From assembly GCA_032586195.1 (NCBI GenBank), contig JAWHQP010000003.1, forward strand, positions 62,001 through 126,000: a DNA stretch of 64,000 nt, given 5' to 3'. This DNA is from JAWHQP01 sp032586195 (lineage in GTDB: Bacteria; Pseudomonadota; Gammaproteobacteria; Enterobacterales; Pasteurellaceae). The stretch's first letter is position 1, and each line of letters starts with the position of its first letter. The notes under the pieces were generated by a model, which saw nothing but the letters and a program-made list of their open reading frames with translations, did not search any database and had not been told where the DNA came from. Both the position numbers and the translations under genes were made by a program. Below are positions 32,359 to 42,620 of the stretch, one piece after another.

Positions 32359-34836
32359 ATGATAGATAAAATTAATTCAAGTCGCCGTGATTTTTTAAAG
32401 AATTCATCACTCGGTGTGGCGGGTGTGTCTTTGGCGACTGGTTCGGCGACGAGCCTTATTTCTCCTGCCGTACAGGCGGAAACCGTCAGCAAAACGGTGG
32501 TCACGGCAGCCCACTGGGGGCCGCTCGGTGTGATCGTTGAAAACGGTAAAGCGGTGAAATCGGGACCGGCTATTGTTCCCGCCGTTGAAAATGAATTGCA
32601 AAGCGTGGTGCCGGAGCAGTTGTATAGCGAAACCCGTGTGAAATATCCGATGGTGCGTAAGGGTTATTTACAGGGCAATACGGATACGTCCCTGCGCGGT
32701 CGTGATGAATGGGTGCGCGTTTCCTGGGAACAGGCGCTTGATCTGGTGGCGAAAGATATTAAACGGGTACGCGATAATTACGGCGCGGGAGGTATTTTCG
32801 CCGGTTCTTACGGCTGGTACAGCTCCGGTGCGCTGCACGCGTGCAAAACCTTATTGCAGCGTTATATGAATGTGACGGGCGGTTTTGTGGGCACCAAGGG
32901 CGACTATTCCACCGGAGCGGCTCAGGTGATTATGCCGCATGTGCTGGGCACGATTGAAGTGTATGAACAGCAAACCAGCTGGGAAGTATTGCTGGAAAGT
33001 GCCGATATTATTGTACTTTGGAGCGCAAATCCGCTTACTACAATGCGGATTGCCTGGACTTCCTCCGACCAAAAGGGGATCGAATATTTCAAAAAATTCA
33101 AAGAAACGGGCAAACGCATTATCTGTATCGATCCTGTGCGTAGTGAAAGCTGTCAGTATCTGGAGGCGGAATGGATTCCTGTTAACACCGCCACGGACGT
33201 GCCGTTGATGCTCGGCATCGCCTATACCTTAGTGAGCGAAGATAAGCACGACAAAGACTTTTTAAAACGCTACACCACCGGCTACGACAAATTTGAACCG
33301 TATCTGCTGGGTAAGAGCGACGGTGTGCCGAAAACCGCCGAATGGGCAAGTAAAATCTGTGGCGTGCCGGCAGAGACCATTCGGAAACTCGCTCATGATT
33401 TTTCCGGCCGGCGTACTATGCTGATGGGCGGCTGGGGAATGCAGCGTCAACGCCACGGCGAACAATCTCATTGGATGATGGTAACGCTTGCCGCGATGTT
33501 GGGACAAATCGGCTTGCCGGGCGGCGGTTTCGGTCTGAGTTATCATTATTCCAATGGCGGTGTACCGAGTGCGAAAGGCGGTATTTTAGGTTCGATTACC
33601 TCTAATCCGTCCACCGCGGCAGGTGCTAAAACATGGTTGGACGATACCTCGAAAATGTCTTTTCCGTTGGCTCGGTTAACGGACGCCTTACTGCATCCGG
33701 GTAAAACCATTCAATATAACGGTACGGAAATTACTTATCCCGAGATTAAATTAATTTACTGGGCGGGCGGCAATCCTTATTCTCATCATCAGGACACCAA
33801 TTTAATGGTAAAAGCATGGCGTAAACCCGAAACCATTATCGTTAACGAAGTAAACTGGACGGCAACCGCCCGTATGGCGGATATCGTATTGCCGACCACC
33901 ACCAGCTATGAACGTAATGACCTCACCATGTCGGGCGACTATTCGATGATGAATATTTATCCGATGAAACAGGTGGTTGAACCGCAATTCGAGGCGAAAA
34001 ATGACTACGATATTTTTACCGAACTGGCGAAACGTGCCGGGGTTGAAGAAGCTTTTACCGAGGGTAAAACCGAAATGGACTGGCTGAACGAATTCTACCA
34101 GACCGCGTTTACCGCCGCCCGTAACAGCCGTGTGGTTATGCCGAAATTCGAGCAATTCTGGCAGGAAAATAAACCGCTTACTTTTAATGCCACGGAAAAA
34201 GCGAAAAAATGGGTGCGTTACGAAGATTTCCGCAATGATCCGCTGCTCAATCCGTTAGGCACACCCTCAGGTAAAATCGAAATTTATTCGGAAACCATCG
34301 CTAAAATGAATTATGACGATTGTAAAGGGCACCCCAGCTGGATGGAACCCGAAGAATATGCCGGCAATACCACGGCGGAACTGCCGTTAGCCTTGGTGAC
34401 ACCGCACCCGTATTATCGCCTGCACAGTCAGCTGGCTCATACTTCATTACGGAAAAAATATGCGGTAAACGATCGCGAACCCGTATTGATTCACCCTGAT
34501 GATGCCAAAGTCCGCAGCATTGCCGACGGTGATATTGTGCGTATATTCAATGACCGCGGTCAAGTGCTGGCCGGAGCGGTAGTGACCGACGGCATAATCA
34601 AAGGTACGGTGGCATTGCACGAAGGGGCGTGGTATGACCCGTGGAACCCGGGCGAGTCAGACAAACCGTTATGTAAAAACGGCTGCGCCAATGTACTCAC
34701 TCGTGACGAGGGCACGTCAAAATTAGCTCAGGGCAACTCGCCGAACACCTGTATTGTTCAGGTGGAAAAATACACCGGCGAAGTGCCGGAAGTCACCGTG
34801 TTTAAACAGCCTAAACAGGCAAATATCCGGTCGTAG
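32359..34836 (+). CDS. torZ: Periplasmic S-/N-oxide molybdoreductase (TorZ/BisC/MtsZ family)
   Basis: Molybdenum bis-MGD enzyme of the DMSO reductase family that reduces S- or N-oxides in the periplasm. It has a Tat signal with SSRRDFLK near residue 9 and a cleavage after VQA. Cofactor-binding segments such as GSYGWYSSGALH (including the Mo-ligand Ser region), LWSANPLTT and MGGWGMQRQRHGEQ are visible. There is no N-terminal Fe-S Cys motif, typical of this class. I chose ATG 32359 because AAGGGGG lies 7 nt upstream; an in-frame ATG at 32332 overlaps torY. Haemophilus MtsZ acts on methionine sulfoxide, so TMAO, biotin sulfoxide and methionine sulfoxide are all candidates. Confidence 0.92.
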   Translation: MIDKINSSRRDFLKNSSLGVAGVSLATGSATSLISPAVQAETVSKTVVTAAHWGPLGVIVENGKAVKSGPAIVPAVENELQSVVPEQLYSETRVKYPMVRKGYLQGNTDTSLRGRDEWVRVSWEQALDLVAKDIKRVRDNYGAGGIFAGSYGWYSSGALHACKTLLQRYMNVTGGFVGTKGDYSTGAAQVIMPHVLGTIEVYEQQTSWEVLLESADIIVLWSANPLTTMRIAWTSSDQKGIEYFKKFKETGKRIICIDPVRSESCQYLEAEWIPVNTATDVPLMLGIAYTLVSEDKHDKDFLKRYTTGYDKFEPYLLGKSDGVPKTAEWASKICGVPAETIRKLAHDFSGRRTMLMGGWGMQRQRHGEQSHWMMVTLAAMLGQIGLPGGGFGLSYHYSNGGVPSAKGGILGSITSNPSTAAGAKTWLDDTSKMSFPLARLTDALLHPGKTIQYNGTEITYPEIKLIYWAGGNPYSHHQDTNLMVKAWRKPETIIVNEVNWTATARMADIVLPTTTSYERNDLTMSGDYSMMNIYPMKQVVEPQFEAKNDYDIFTELAKRAGVEEAFTEGKTEMDWLNEFYQTAFTAARNSRVVMPKFEQFWQENKPLTFNATEKAKKWVRYEDFRNDPLLNPLGTPSGKIEIYSETIAKMNYDDCKGHPSWMEPEEYAGNTTAELPLALVTPHPYYRLHSQLAHTSLRKKYAVNDREPVLIHPDDAKVRSIADGDIVRIFNDRGQVLAGAVVTDGIIKGTVALHEGAWYDPWNPGESDKPLCKNGCANVLTRDEGTSKLAQGNSPNTCIVQVEKYTGEVPEVTVFKQPKQANIRS

Positions 34837-34860
34837 TCCGGTTAATCGATAAAATGAAGA

Positions 34861-34895
34861 AAAATCCCGATTTAACAGATTTAAATCGGGATTTT
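34861..34895 (+). terminator. Terminator of the torYZ-type operon
   Basis: Perfect 13-bp stem AAAATCCCGATTT / AAATCGGGATTTT with a 9-nt loop, 24 nt after the reductase stop. Its A/T-rich ends make it bidirectional in appearance. Confidence 0.88.
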
Positions 34896-35036
34896 CACTG
34901 GTCTTATTTCAAAACGCCGCGACAATTTCTAAAAATTTAACTGTTAAAAAAGCGGATTTTTTGGTACATTTAGCACAATTTTTTGCACGCTCAAACCGAG
35001 CATATTTATCCTATTCATCTAATTAGCGGAATTCTT

Positions 35037-36089
35037 ATGTTATTCAAAAAAATTCGTGGTTTATTTTCCAACGATCTCTCTATCGACTTAGGTACGGCAA
35101 ACACATTAATTTATGTAAAGGGGCAGGGTATTGTGCTGGATGAACCGTCCGTGGTGGCGATTCGTAAGGATCGTATCGGTTCCCTCAAAAGTATTATTGC
35201 CGTGGGTAAAGACGCCAAAATGATGCTGGGGCGTACCTCTAACAATATCGATGCGATTCGTCCGATGAAGGACGGCGTGATTGCCGACTTTTTCGTGACC
35301 GAAAAAATGCTGCAGCATTTCATTAAGCAGGTTCACAGCGGTAACTTTTTGCGGCCGAGCCCGCGTGTACTCATCTGTGTACCCGCAGGGGCGACCCAGG
35401 TGGAACGCCGTGCCATTAAAGAATCCGCTATGGGCGCGGGCGCGCGGGAAGTGTATCTGATTGAAGAACCGATGGCGGCGGCGATCGGGGCAAAATTGCC
35501 GGTTTCTACCCCGACGGGGTCTATGGTGATCGATATCGGCGGCGGTACCACCGAAATTGCGGTGATTGCCTTAAACGGGGTTGCTTATTCTTCTTCCGTG
35601 CGTATTGGTGGTGATCGCTTTGATGAAGCTATTATTGCTTATGTCCGTCGTACTTTCGGTTCGATTATAGGTGAAACCACGGCGGAACATATCAAACATG
35701 AAGTCGGTATGGCCTACATCCAAGATGAAGACGAAGTAAAAGAAATTGAAGTTTATGGCAGCAACCTCGCCGAGGGTGCGCCGCGTGCTTTCCGTTTAAC
35801 CTCCCGTGATGTGCTGGAGGCGATCCAACAGCCGTTGGACGGCATCGTAACCGCTATGCGTACTGCATTGGAAGAATGTAAACCCGAACATGCGGCGGAT
35901 ATTTACGAACGCGGTATGGTGTTAACGGGCGGCGGTGCGTTGTTGCGTAATATCGACGTATTGCTTTCAAAAGAATCCGGCGTGCCTGTAGTCGTCGCCG
36001 AAGATCCGTTGACTTGTGTGGCCCGCGGCGGCGGCGAAGCATTAGAGATGATCGACAAACACGGCGGCGACGTGTTCAGCGAAGACTGA
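35037..36089 (+). CDS. mreB: Rod-shape determining actin-like protein MreB
   Basis: Actin homologue that organises lateral cell-wall synthesis. It starts [24 protein letters not shown], and phosphate-binding motifs [10 protein letters not shown] and [14 protein letters not shown] as well as [10 protein letters not shown] are present. At 350 residues it matches E. coli MreB (347). The frame is open upstream to 34983, but those 18 residues do not match the family, so ATG 35037 is chosen. It is followed by mreC and mreD in the usual order. Confidence 0.97.
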   Translation: MLFKKIRGLFSNDLSIDLGTANTLIYVKGQGIVLDEPSVVAIRKDRIGSLKSIIAVGKDAKMMLGRTSNNIDAIRPMKDGVIADFFVTEKMLQHFIKQVHSGNFLRPSPRVLICVPAGATQVERRAIKESAMGAGAREVYLIEEPMAAAIGAKLPVSTPTGSMVIDIGGGTTEIAVIALNGVAYSSSVRIGGDRFDEAIIAYVRRTFGSIIGETTAEHIKHEVGMAYIQDEDEVKEIEVYGSNLAEGAPRAFRLTSRDVLEAIQQPLDGIVTAMRTALEECKPEHAADIYERGMVLTGGGALLRNIDVLLSKESGVPVVVAEDPLTCVARGGGEALEMIDKHGGDVFSED

Positions 36090-36110
36090 TTCCTTCCTTA
36101 ATAGAATTGA

Positions 36111-36212
36111 AAAGTGCGGTTTTCATACGCGGTCGCTAAGCACGATTGTCATGCCGCGGTAGCGTCGGCGGAACCGATATTCAAAAAACTAACGTTTTCA
36201 GCACCGCACTTT
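36111..36212. repeat. Pair of facing uptake signals between mreB and mreC
   Basis: AAAGTGCGGT at 36111-36120 and ACCGCACTTT at 36203-36212 face each other across 82 nt in the mreB-mreC gap. The spacing is too wide for a simple terminator hairpin. The second copy carries the extended tail (TAGTTTTTT on the minus strand) 11 nt from its core. Confidence 0.8.
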
Positions 36213-36227
36213 TAGATTAGATCTCAT

Positions 36228-37304
36228 ATGAAACAGATTTTTGGTAAGGCTCCTCCCCTCGGATTACGGTTGGTACTGGCAGTGATTGCATCGCTGGGCT
36301 TTATTCTGTCTGACAGTCAGAGTAACGCGATGATTGGTGTGCGTAATTTCGTGGATACGGCGGTGGGAGGCGTTTATTACCTCGCCAACACGCCGCGTAC
36401 GGTGCTGGATAATGTGTCGGAAAATTTGGTGGATACCAATAAACTGCAAATCGAAAACAAGGTTCTTAAGGATCAATTACGGGAGAAAAATGCCGATTTA
36501 CTGCTGTTGGATCAGCTCAAAGTGGAAAATCAACGCTTGCGTTTGCTGCTGAATTCGCCGTTGCGGACCGATGAATATAAAAAAATCGCCGAGGTGTTAA
36601 CCACCGAAACCGATGTTTATCGCCAACAGACCGTCATCAACCAAGGACAGAAGGACGGCGCCTATGTCGGGCAACCCGTGATCGATGAAAAGGGCGTGGT
36701 CGGGCAGATTATTTCCGTAGGGGAAAATTCCAGCCGTGTATTGCTGATTACCGATGTAACCCATTCCATTCCGGTGCAGGTGTTGCGCAATGATGTGCGG
36801 GTAATCGCCAGCGGCACGGGGCGCAGTGATGAACTGGTGCTGGATAACGTGCCTCGTTCGGTAGATATCGTAAAGGGCGATTTGCTGGTAACGTCCGGTT
36901 TGGGCGGACGTTTCCCCGAAGGCTATCCGGTGGCGATTGTGGATAATGTTTCCCGTGACGGCTCCAATTATTTTGCCACGGTAACGGTAAAGCCGCTGGC
37001 ATCCTTAGAACGCCTGCGTTACATTCTGTTATTATGGCCGAACGGTGATGAAATCCGCAAAGCTCAGACCCTTTCGCCCGAAGATATACGTAAAGTGGTG
37101 CAAGAACGTTTAGACAACAGCTCAAATCGGAATCCGGAGAAGAAACCCGAAGTGACGGATCAGAACGGCGATAATGACAGTAGCGCAAAACCCGTTCAGA
37201 CAACGGCGGATGACAGCCCGTCGCCGGATAATCCGCCCGAGGATATGAATTCAAACGGTATGCAAATGGATCCCGAGCTGAAAGATCATGGAGCGGATGA
37301 TTGA
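36228..37304 (+). CDS. mreC: Rod-shape determining protein MreC
   Basis: Bitopic inner-membrane protein that links MreB to the periplasmic elongation machinery. One N-terminal helix (about 12-28) is followed by a coiled coil (about 68-110, ENKVLKDQLREKNADLLLLD). A beta-barrel-like domain contains GVVGQIISVGENSSRVLLITD and LVTSGLGGRFPEGYPVAIV. The last 70 residues are a hydrophilic Pro/Asp/Asn-rich tail. The stop overlaps the mreD start by one base. Confidence 0.95.
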   Translation: MKQIFGKAPPLGLRLVLAVIASLGFILSDSQSNAMIGVRNFVDTAVGGVYYLANTPRTVLDNVSENLVDTNKLQIENKVLKDQLREKNADLLLLDQLKVENQRLRLLLNSPLRTDEYKKIAEVLTTETDVYRQQTVINQGQKDGAYVGQPVIDEKGVVGQIISVGENSSRVLLITDVTHSIPVQVLRNDVRVIASGTGRSDELVLDNVPRSVDIVKGDLLVTSGLGGRFPEGYPVAIVDNVSRDGSNYFATVTVKPLASLERLRYILLLWPNGDEIRKAQTLSPEDIRKVVQERLDNSSNRNPEKKPEVTDQNGDNDSSAKPVQTTADDSPSPDNPPEDMNSNGMQMDPELKDHGADD

Positions 37305-37792
37305 TGAACGGTCGCTTTTTATTGCAGTTAGTCGTGGTGCTCGGTACTTTTATTATCGCTTTGGTGCTGGAAATTGCGCCCTGGCCGAATGGTTTCCACA
37401 GCTTTAAACCCGCCTGGCTGGTGTTGGTGTTGACCTACTGGATCCTGGCATTACCGACCAAAGTCAATATCGGCACCTCGTTTTTAATGGGTATCGTCTG
37501 GGATGTGGTACTCGGCACCGTACTCGGCGTACACGCCCTCGTATTGTCTTCATGTGCTTATGTGATCGCCAAATATCACCAAATCCTGCGTAATCTTTCG
37601 CTCTGGCAGCAAAGCCTGTTGGTGGTGTTGCTGGTGTTTTTCGTGCGGGTCGCGATTTTTCTGCTGGAATTTTTTATCCACAGTGCCGTTTTCAACCCGC
37701 AGGAAATTTTCGGCGCGCTCATCAGTGGGATATTATGGCCTTGGGTTTTCCTGCTGCTGCGAAAAATCCGCCGTCAGGTTAGATTGCATTAG
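37304..37792 (+). CDS. mreD: Rod-shape determining protein MreD
   Basis: Small integral membrane protein of the elongasome, 162 residues with about five membrane helices and the family segment GIVWDVVLGTVLGVHAL. I chose ATG 37304, which overlaps the mreC stop (TGATG); an in-frame TTG at 37301 is less likely. It is the last gene of mreBCD. Confidence 0.93.
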   Translation: MNGRFLLQLVVVLGTFIIALVLEIAPWPNGFHSFKPAWLVLVLTYWILALPTKVNIGTSFLMGIVWDVVLGTVLGVHALVLSSCAYVIAKYHQILRNLSLWQQSLLVVLLVFFVRVAIFLLEFFIHSAVFNPQEIFGALISGILWPWVFLLLRKIRRQVRLH

Positions 37793-37843
37793 ACTAAATT
37801 TTCTTAATCCTTGGTTTTTCCAAAGGAAGGAATTTTAAAAGGC

Positions 37844-37853
37844 AAAGTGCGGT
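37844..37853 (+). repeat. Hin-type DNA uptake signal
   Basis: AAAGTGCGGT with the extended tail GAGTTTTTT starting at 37865, exactly 11 nt after the core, between mreD and htpG. Confidence 0.88.
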
Positions 37854-37890
37854 GTCGTTTTTGGGAGTTTTTTAGATTTGCCTTTTCCCT

Positions 37891-37919
37891 CTTGAATTCC
37901 CTGTTTTCGTTCCTATATT
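37891..37919 (+). promoter_or_regulatory. Sigma-32-like heat-shock promoter of htpG
   Basis: CTTGAA at 37891-37896 and CCTATATT at 37912-37919 are separated by 15 nt. The -35 is a perfect match and the -10 a partial match to the RpoH consensus (CTTGAA / CCCCATNT). The position, about 40 nt before the htpG ATG, and the RpoH control of E. coli htpG support it. Confidence 0.6.
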
Positions 37920-37959
37920 GTGAAAGCATAACCAAATAACACATTAATAGGACATAATA

Positions 37960-39843
37960 ATGAGTAACAATCAAGAAACCCGCGGCTTTCAGTCTGAAGT
38001 CAAACAATTATTGCAACTAATGATCCACTCTCTTTATTCTAATAAAGAGATTTTTTTGCGTGAACTCATTTCCAACGCTTCCGATGCGGCGGATAAACTG
38101 CGTTTTAAAGCTCTTTCCGCGCCTGAATTATATGAAGGTGACGGCGATTTGAAAGTACGTATCAGCTTTGATGCGGATAAAGGCACACTGACCGTGAGCG
38201 ACAACGGTATCGGTATGACCCGTGAGCAGGCGATCGATCATTTGGGCACCATTGCCAAATCCGGCACCAAAGAATTCCTTTCCGCTCTGGGGCAGGATCA
38301 AGCGAAAGACAGCCAGTTAATCGGTCAATTCGGGGTCGGTTTTTATTCCTCTTTTATTGTTGCGGATAAAGTGGTGGTGAAATCCCGTGCCGCCGGTGTG
38401 AATGCCGATCAGGGCGTACGTTGGGAATCTACCGGTGAGGGCGAATATACCGTGGCGGATATTGAGAAAAAAGACCGCGGTACCGAAGTTACCCTGCATT
38501 TGCGTGAAGACGAAAAAGAATTCCTGAACGAATGGCGTTTGCGTGAAATTATCAGCAAGTATTCCGATCATATCGGCTTGCCGGTCGAAATCCTGACTAA
38601 GGAATACGACGAAGAAGGCAAAGAAAAAGGCGTGAAATGGGAAAAAATCAATAAAGCCCAAGCCTTATGGACTCGCTCGAAGAGTGAAATTTCGGACGAT
38701 GAATATAAAGAATTCTATAAGCATATCAGCCATGATTTTGCCGATCCGTTGTTATGGGCCCACAATAAAGTGGAAGGTAATCAGGAATATACCAGCTTAT
38801 TGTATGTGCCGTCTAAAGCGCCTTGGGATTTGTTCAATCGTGACAATAAGCACGGCTTGAAATTGTATGTACAGCGCGTGTTCATCATGGACGATGCGGA
38901 ACAATTCATGCCGAATTATCTACGCTTTATGCGCGGTTTGTTGGACAGCAACGATCTGCCGTTAAATATTTCCCGTGAAATTCTGCAGGATAACAAAGTG
39001 ACCGCCGCTTTACGCAAGGCTTTAACCAAACGTTCATTGCAGATGCTGGAAAAACTGGCGAAAGACGACCCTGAGAAGTACCAACAGTTCTGGAAAGAAT
39101 TCGGTTTGGTGCTGAAAGAAGGGCCGGCGGAAGATTTTGCCAACAAAGAAACCATCGCTAAATTATTCCGTTTTGCCTCTACCCATACGGACAGCAGCGA
39201 GCAGAACGTGTCTCTGGAAGATTACATTGCCCGCATGAAAGAAGGGCAAAAGGCGATTTACTATATCACGGCGGATAGCTATGTGGCGGCGAAAAACAGC
39301 CCGCATTTGGAATTGTTTAACAAAAAAGGAATTGAAGTGCTGCTGTTATCCGATCGCATTGATGAATGGATGCTCAGTTATCTCACCGAGTTTGACGGCA
39401 AACCGCTGCAAACCATCGCCAAGGCGGATTTGGATTTGGGTGATTTGGCGGATAAAGAGCAGGAAGAAAAGCAAAAAGAACAGGATAAAGAGTTTACCAG
39501 CTTCGTCGAACGGGTGAAAACGCTGTTGGGCGATCGCGTGAAAGAGGTGCGTTTAACCCACCGTTTAACCGACACGCCGGCGGTGGTCTCCACTGATGGC
39601 GATCAGATGACCACACAAATGGCGAAATTGTATGCCGCTGTGGGTCAGTCCGTGCCGGAGGTGAAATATACCTTTGAATTGAATCCTGAGCATAGTTTGG
39701 TGAAAAAAGTAGCGGATATGGCGGATGAAAGCGAGTTTGCCAATTGGGTGGAACTGTTGTTTGAACAGGCCCTGTTTGCAGAACGCGGTACCTTGGAAAA
39801 TCCGACCGCTTTTATTAAACGGGTAAACAGCTTATTGGGTTAA
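37960..39843 (+). CDS. htpG: Chaperone HtpG (bacterial Hsp90)
   Basis: ATP-dependent cytoplasmic chaperone. The GHKL ATPase domain has [26 protein letters not shown] and GQFGVGFYS in order (about 36-135). The middle domain includes [19 protein letters not shown], and the C-terminal dimerisation domain ends in RVNSLLG. At 627 residues it matches E. coli (624). The gene stands alone behind a sigma-32-like promoter. Confidence 0.98.
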   Translation: MSNNQETRGFQSEVKQLLQLMIHSLYSNKEIFLRELISNASDAADKLRFKALSAPELYEGDGDLKVRISFDADKGTLTVSDNGIGMTREQAIDHLGTIAKSGTKEFLSALGQDQAKDSQLIGQFGVGFYSSFIVADKVVVKSRAAGVNADQGVRWESTGEGEYTVADIEKKDRGTEVTLHLREDEKEFLNEWRLREIISKYSDHIGLPVEILTKEYDEEGKEKGVKWEKINKAQALWTRSKSEISDDEYKEFYKHISHDFADPLLWAHNKVEGNQEYTSLLYVPSKAPWDLFNRDNKHGLKLYVQRVFIMDDAEQFMPNYLRFMRGLLDSNDLPLNISREILQDNKVTAALRKALTKRSLQMLEKLAKDDPEKYQQFWKEFGLVLKEGPAEDFANKETIAKLFRFASTHTDSSEQNVSLEDYIARMKEGQKAIYYITADSYVAAKNSPHLELFNKKGIEVLLLSDRIDEWMLSYLTEFDGKPLQTIAKADLDLGDLADKEQEEKQKEQDKEFTSFVERVKTLLGDRVKEVRLTHRLTDTPAVVSTDGDQMTTQMAKLYAAVGQSVPEVKYTFELNPEHSLVKKVADMADESEFANWVELLFEQALFAERGTLENPTAFIKRVNSLLG

Positions 39844-39880
39844 CTTCCGTCGGTTAGGCAAAAGCGTAAATTGAAAATAA

Positions 39881-39924
39881 AGGGCGCGTCCTGTGCGAAT
39901 AGATTGAGGACGTGCCCTGTTTCT
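39881..39924 (+). terminator. Terminator of htpG
   Basis: AGGGCGCGTCCT / AGGACGTGCCCT stem (12 bp with one mismatch), a 14-nt loop and GTTTCTT after it, 38 nt downstream of the htpG stop. Confidence 0.75.
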
Positions 39925-40001
39925 TATAAAATGGCACGTTTTAATCATGAGGGCATAATATGAATCAATTCGTCGGGTTTCAAGGTGGGTGTAAATAAGC
40001 T

Positions 40002-40724
40002 ATGGCAACCCTGATCGCATGGGGCAATGTTCGGCAGGATTACCCTTTGCATTTAATTCCCTCCTCATTACTCACCGCAGATTTGCTTGCCGAACCGCAG
40101 GGCAACACACGCGTTATGCTGCGTCACCGCAGCCGTTGGATTGCGCATTTCTTACTGTGGGAATTGTTCAAAACTCTCGATTTGGACACCGCACTTTTAG
40201 CCGAAATTTACCGAACCCGGAGCGGTCGCCCCGAATTAGCCGCTCCGAGCATTGATTTTAATATTACCCATTCCGGTGATTGGGTGGCGGTGATTCTGAA
40301 TGTCATTGACACCGGTGCTGAAAGTGCGGTGGGCATTGATATTGAAGCGCCTAAAAGAGAGCGTAATTTCACCGCGCTGCTCAGCCATTTCGCTCCTGCG
40401 CGCGAACAACGCTGGCTTGCTCGACAGCCTAATCGGGCGCAGGCGTTTTACCGATGCTGGTGTTTGCGTGAGGCGGTTTTGAAATCGCAAGGAGTCGGCA
40501 TCGTTAAGCTGCACGAGGTGGAACATCGGCCGACCGAATTATTATTAAAATCGGCTTATTGTCCGCCGGGCACATTAATTTTCACTCATGAACTGCCGTT
40601 TTATCTTGCTGTTTTTGCGGCCGGCGAAGCATTACAACAGGCTTGTTTTTTTGAGTGGAAGAATGAAAGCGGACTTCATACCGTTCATTTAAAACAAGCC
40701 GATTGGTATCTGGTCAATCCTTAA
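40002..40724 (+). CDS. 4'-phosphopantetheinyl transferase, Sfp type
   Basis: Transfers phosphopantetheine from CoA to a conserved Ser of carrier proteins. The 240-residue protein has the two-lobe Sfp fold with FNITHSGDWVAV, the Mg-binding VGIDIE (about 113) and the WCLREAVLKSQG motif (about 152-163). H. influenzae encodes a similar protein (HI0152), which is thought to serve the fatty-acid carrier protein. Whether this one acts on ACP or a secondary-metabolite carrier cannot be read from sequence. It stands alone between htpG and nudF, and two uptake cores lie inside it. Confidence 0.88.
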   Translation: MATLIAWGNVRQDYPLHLIPSSLLTADLLAEPQGNTRVMLRHRSRWIAHFLLWELFKTLDLDTALLAEIYRTRSGRPELAAPSIDFNITHSGDWVAVILNVIDTGAESAVGIDIEAPKRERNFTALLSHFAPAREQRWLARQPNRAQAFYRCWCLREAVLKSQGVGIVKLHEVEHRPTELLLKSAYCPPGTLIFTHELPFYLAVFAAGEALQQACFFEWKNESGLHTVHLKQADWYLVNP

Positions 40725-40891
40725 AATGAAAGTTTACGGTAAATTGATTAAATACAAATCAGTCAAAAATATTTTTTGTGAGCTTGCTCAAATTTTTTAC
40801 AAAAATATTACAGACAAAATTCTTTTTTAATAAGATTAAGCGTATTCTAGTTATTACTGTTTAGCTATATTTATAGGTTTATAAAGATAAA

Positions 40892-41518
40892 ATGAATAAA
40901 ATCAAACAGTTTCAACAAAAGGATATAGAAATTTTAAGCAAGGAGCGTGTTTATGACGGGTTTTTTAAAATGGAAAAAGTTCTGTTCCGTCATAAATTAT
41001 TTGCCGGAGGCATGAGCGAGATCGTCTGTCGTGAGTTATTGCTCAAAGGCGCCGCGTCGGTGGTGGTGGCTTACGACCCGCGACGGGATAATGTTATTTT
41101 AGTCGAGCAGGTCCGGATCGGGGCTTATGATCCGCATTCGACACGTTCCCCTTGGCTACTGGAATTGATTGCCGGCATGGTGGAAAGCGGCGAAACCGCA
41201 GAACGGGTCGCTATGCGCGAAAGTGCGGAAGAAGCCGGCGTGCAGTTGGAAAAATTAAAATACGCTTTTGCCGCGTGGGACAGTCCGGGCGGTCAGAGTG
41301 AACGTTTGTATTTTTTTGCCGGTAAGGTTGACAGCAGCCGGGCGCGGGGTATTCACGGCTTGGCCGCCGAACATGAAGATATTAAGGTGCATGTGGTGAG
41401 CAGGGAGCAAGCTTATCAGTGGGTGTGTGACGGCACCATTGACAACGGTGCGGCGATTATGGGATTACAATGGTTGCAGTTAAACTATCAATGTTTGCAG
41501 CAAGAATGGGCTGATTAG
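40892..41518 (+). CDS. nudF: ADP-ribose pyrophosphatase NudF
   Basis: Nudix hydrolase that cleaves ADP-ribose to AMP and ribose 5-phosphate. The Nudix box is GMVESGETAERVAMRESAEEAG, with the REsAEEAG core intact. The preceding WLLELIAGMVE and downstream SPGGQSERLYFFAG are typical of NudF. At 208 residues it matches E. coli (209). cpdA follows after 27 nt; the same two genes are neighbours in E. coli, where yqiB lies between them. Confidence 0.93.
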   Translation: MNKIKQFQQKDIEILSKERVYDGFFKMEKVLFRHKLFAGGMSEIVCRELLLKGAASVVVAYDPRRDNVILVEQVRIGAYDPHSTRSPWLLELIAGMVESGETAERVAMRESAEEAGVQLEKLKYAFAAWDSPGGQSERLYFFAGKVDSSRARGIHGLAAEHEDIKVHVVSREQAYQWVCDGTIDNGAAIMGLQWLQLNYQCLQQEWAD

Positions 41519-41545
41519 TCGGACAGGACTATATTTGGGTTCAAT

Positions 41546-42376
41546 ATGAGCAATACATACATTCATAATCCTGATGCCGATACTGTTCGTCTGATTCAAA
41601 TTACAGATCCGCATCTCTTCAAAGACACCAAAAGCGAACTGCTGGGCATGAATACCGAAGCAAGTTTTACCCAGGTACTGACGGAAGTGCTGCAAAGCCG
41701 ATACGACTACGGGTTCGTGTTAGCGACGGGTGATATCGTGCAAGATTGCAGTGAGCAAGGTTATCTGCGTTTCTGTCATAAAATTAATCAATTGGGTAAA
41801 ACGGTGTTCTGGTTGCCGGGTAACCATGATCTTCAATCCAAAATGGTTGAAATCTTAAATCACGATCACGGAAATATCAGTCCGGCCAAACAAATTCTTG
41901 CGGGGCGGCATTGGCAGATTTTGCTGCTGGACAGTCAGGTGTACGGTGTGCCGCACGGCAGGTTGGGGCAGTATCAACTGGAATGGCTGGCGGCGAAACT
42001 GGCGGAACAGCCTGATCGTTATGTTTTAGTCGTGCTGCATCATCATCTGCTTTCCACTAATTCCGCCTGGCTGGATCAGCATAATCTGCGTGATGCCCAT
42101 GAATTGCTGCAAGTGTTGCAGGGTTCCGCCAAAGTGAAAGGGCTCGTGCACGGACATATTCATCAGCAGGTGGACGCTCGCTGGCACGGTTATTATGTGA
42201 TGTCAACGCCTTCGACCTGCGTGCAGTTCAAGCCGGATTGCAACACCTTTACTCTGGATTACGTACAGCCCGGCTGGCGTGAAATTGAATTGCATGCGGA
42301 CGGTATCATTACGACCAGAGTAAAACGTATTCAGCAGGCAAGTTTCTTACCGAATATGGACGAAGACGGCTATTAA
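41546..42376 (+). CDS. cpdA: 3',5'-cyclic-AMP phosphodiesterase CpdA
   Basis: Class III phosphodiesterase that hydrolyses cAMP and so lowers CRP activity. Metal-binding motifs of the calcineurin fold appear in order: QITDPHL, ATGDIVQD, LPGNHD, VLHHHLL and VHGHIHQ. Length is 276 (E. coli 275). It lies downstream of nudF, probably cotranscribed. In H. influenzae the homologue (icc) affects competence through cAMP, which is relevant to the CRP and CRP-S sites elsewhere in the window. Confidence 0.94.
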   Translation: MSNTYIHNPDADTVRLIQITDPHLFKDTKSELLGMNTEASFTQVLTEVLQSRYDYGFVLATGDIVQDCSEQGYLRFCHKINQLGKTVFWLPGNHDLQSKMVEILNHDHGNISPAKQILAGRHWQILLLDSQVYGVPHGRLGQYQLEWLAAKLAEQPDRYVLVVLHHHLLSTNSAWLDQHNLRDAHELLQVLQGSAKVKGLVHGHIHQQVDARWHGYYVMSTPSTCVQFKPDCNTFTLDYVQPGWREIELHADGIITTRVKRIQQASFLPNMDEDGY

Positions 42377-42458
42377 GCTAAGCGTTTAAACCGCGGTGCT
42401 GATTTTGCATATCGCTTTTGCCGACGGCGCCGATGTGGAAAAAACTCGGTTTTTTAAC

Positions 42459-42468
42459 ACCGCACTTT
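42459..42468 (-). repeat. Hin-type DNA uptake signal
   Basis: ACCGCACTTT in the 244-nt gap between cpdA and miaB, with the extended tail GAGTTTTTT 11 nt from the core on the minus strand. No gene is visible in the rest of this gap. Confidence 0.88.
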
Positions 42469-42620
42469 AGCGGCGGGCTTAACCCGAACAGGTAAAAATT
42501 CACAGAAAAACCGGTTTTTAACTGGTCATATTTAGTGCAAATCTGTAAAATAATCCACCGATTTCAGCAACGGAGCCTATCCGTTGCTGTCCGTTTATTT
42601 CAACTCAGTTTCGGAAAACA

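Noticed and set aside
34983..35036. 18-residue N-terminal extension of MreB
   Set aside because: It has no family match and lies in the untranslated leader; MLFKKIRG is the conserved start.
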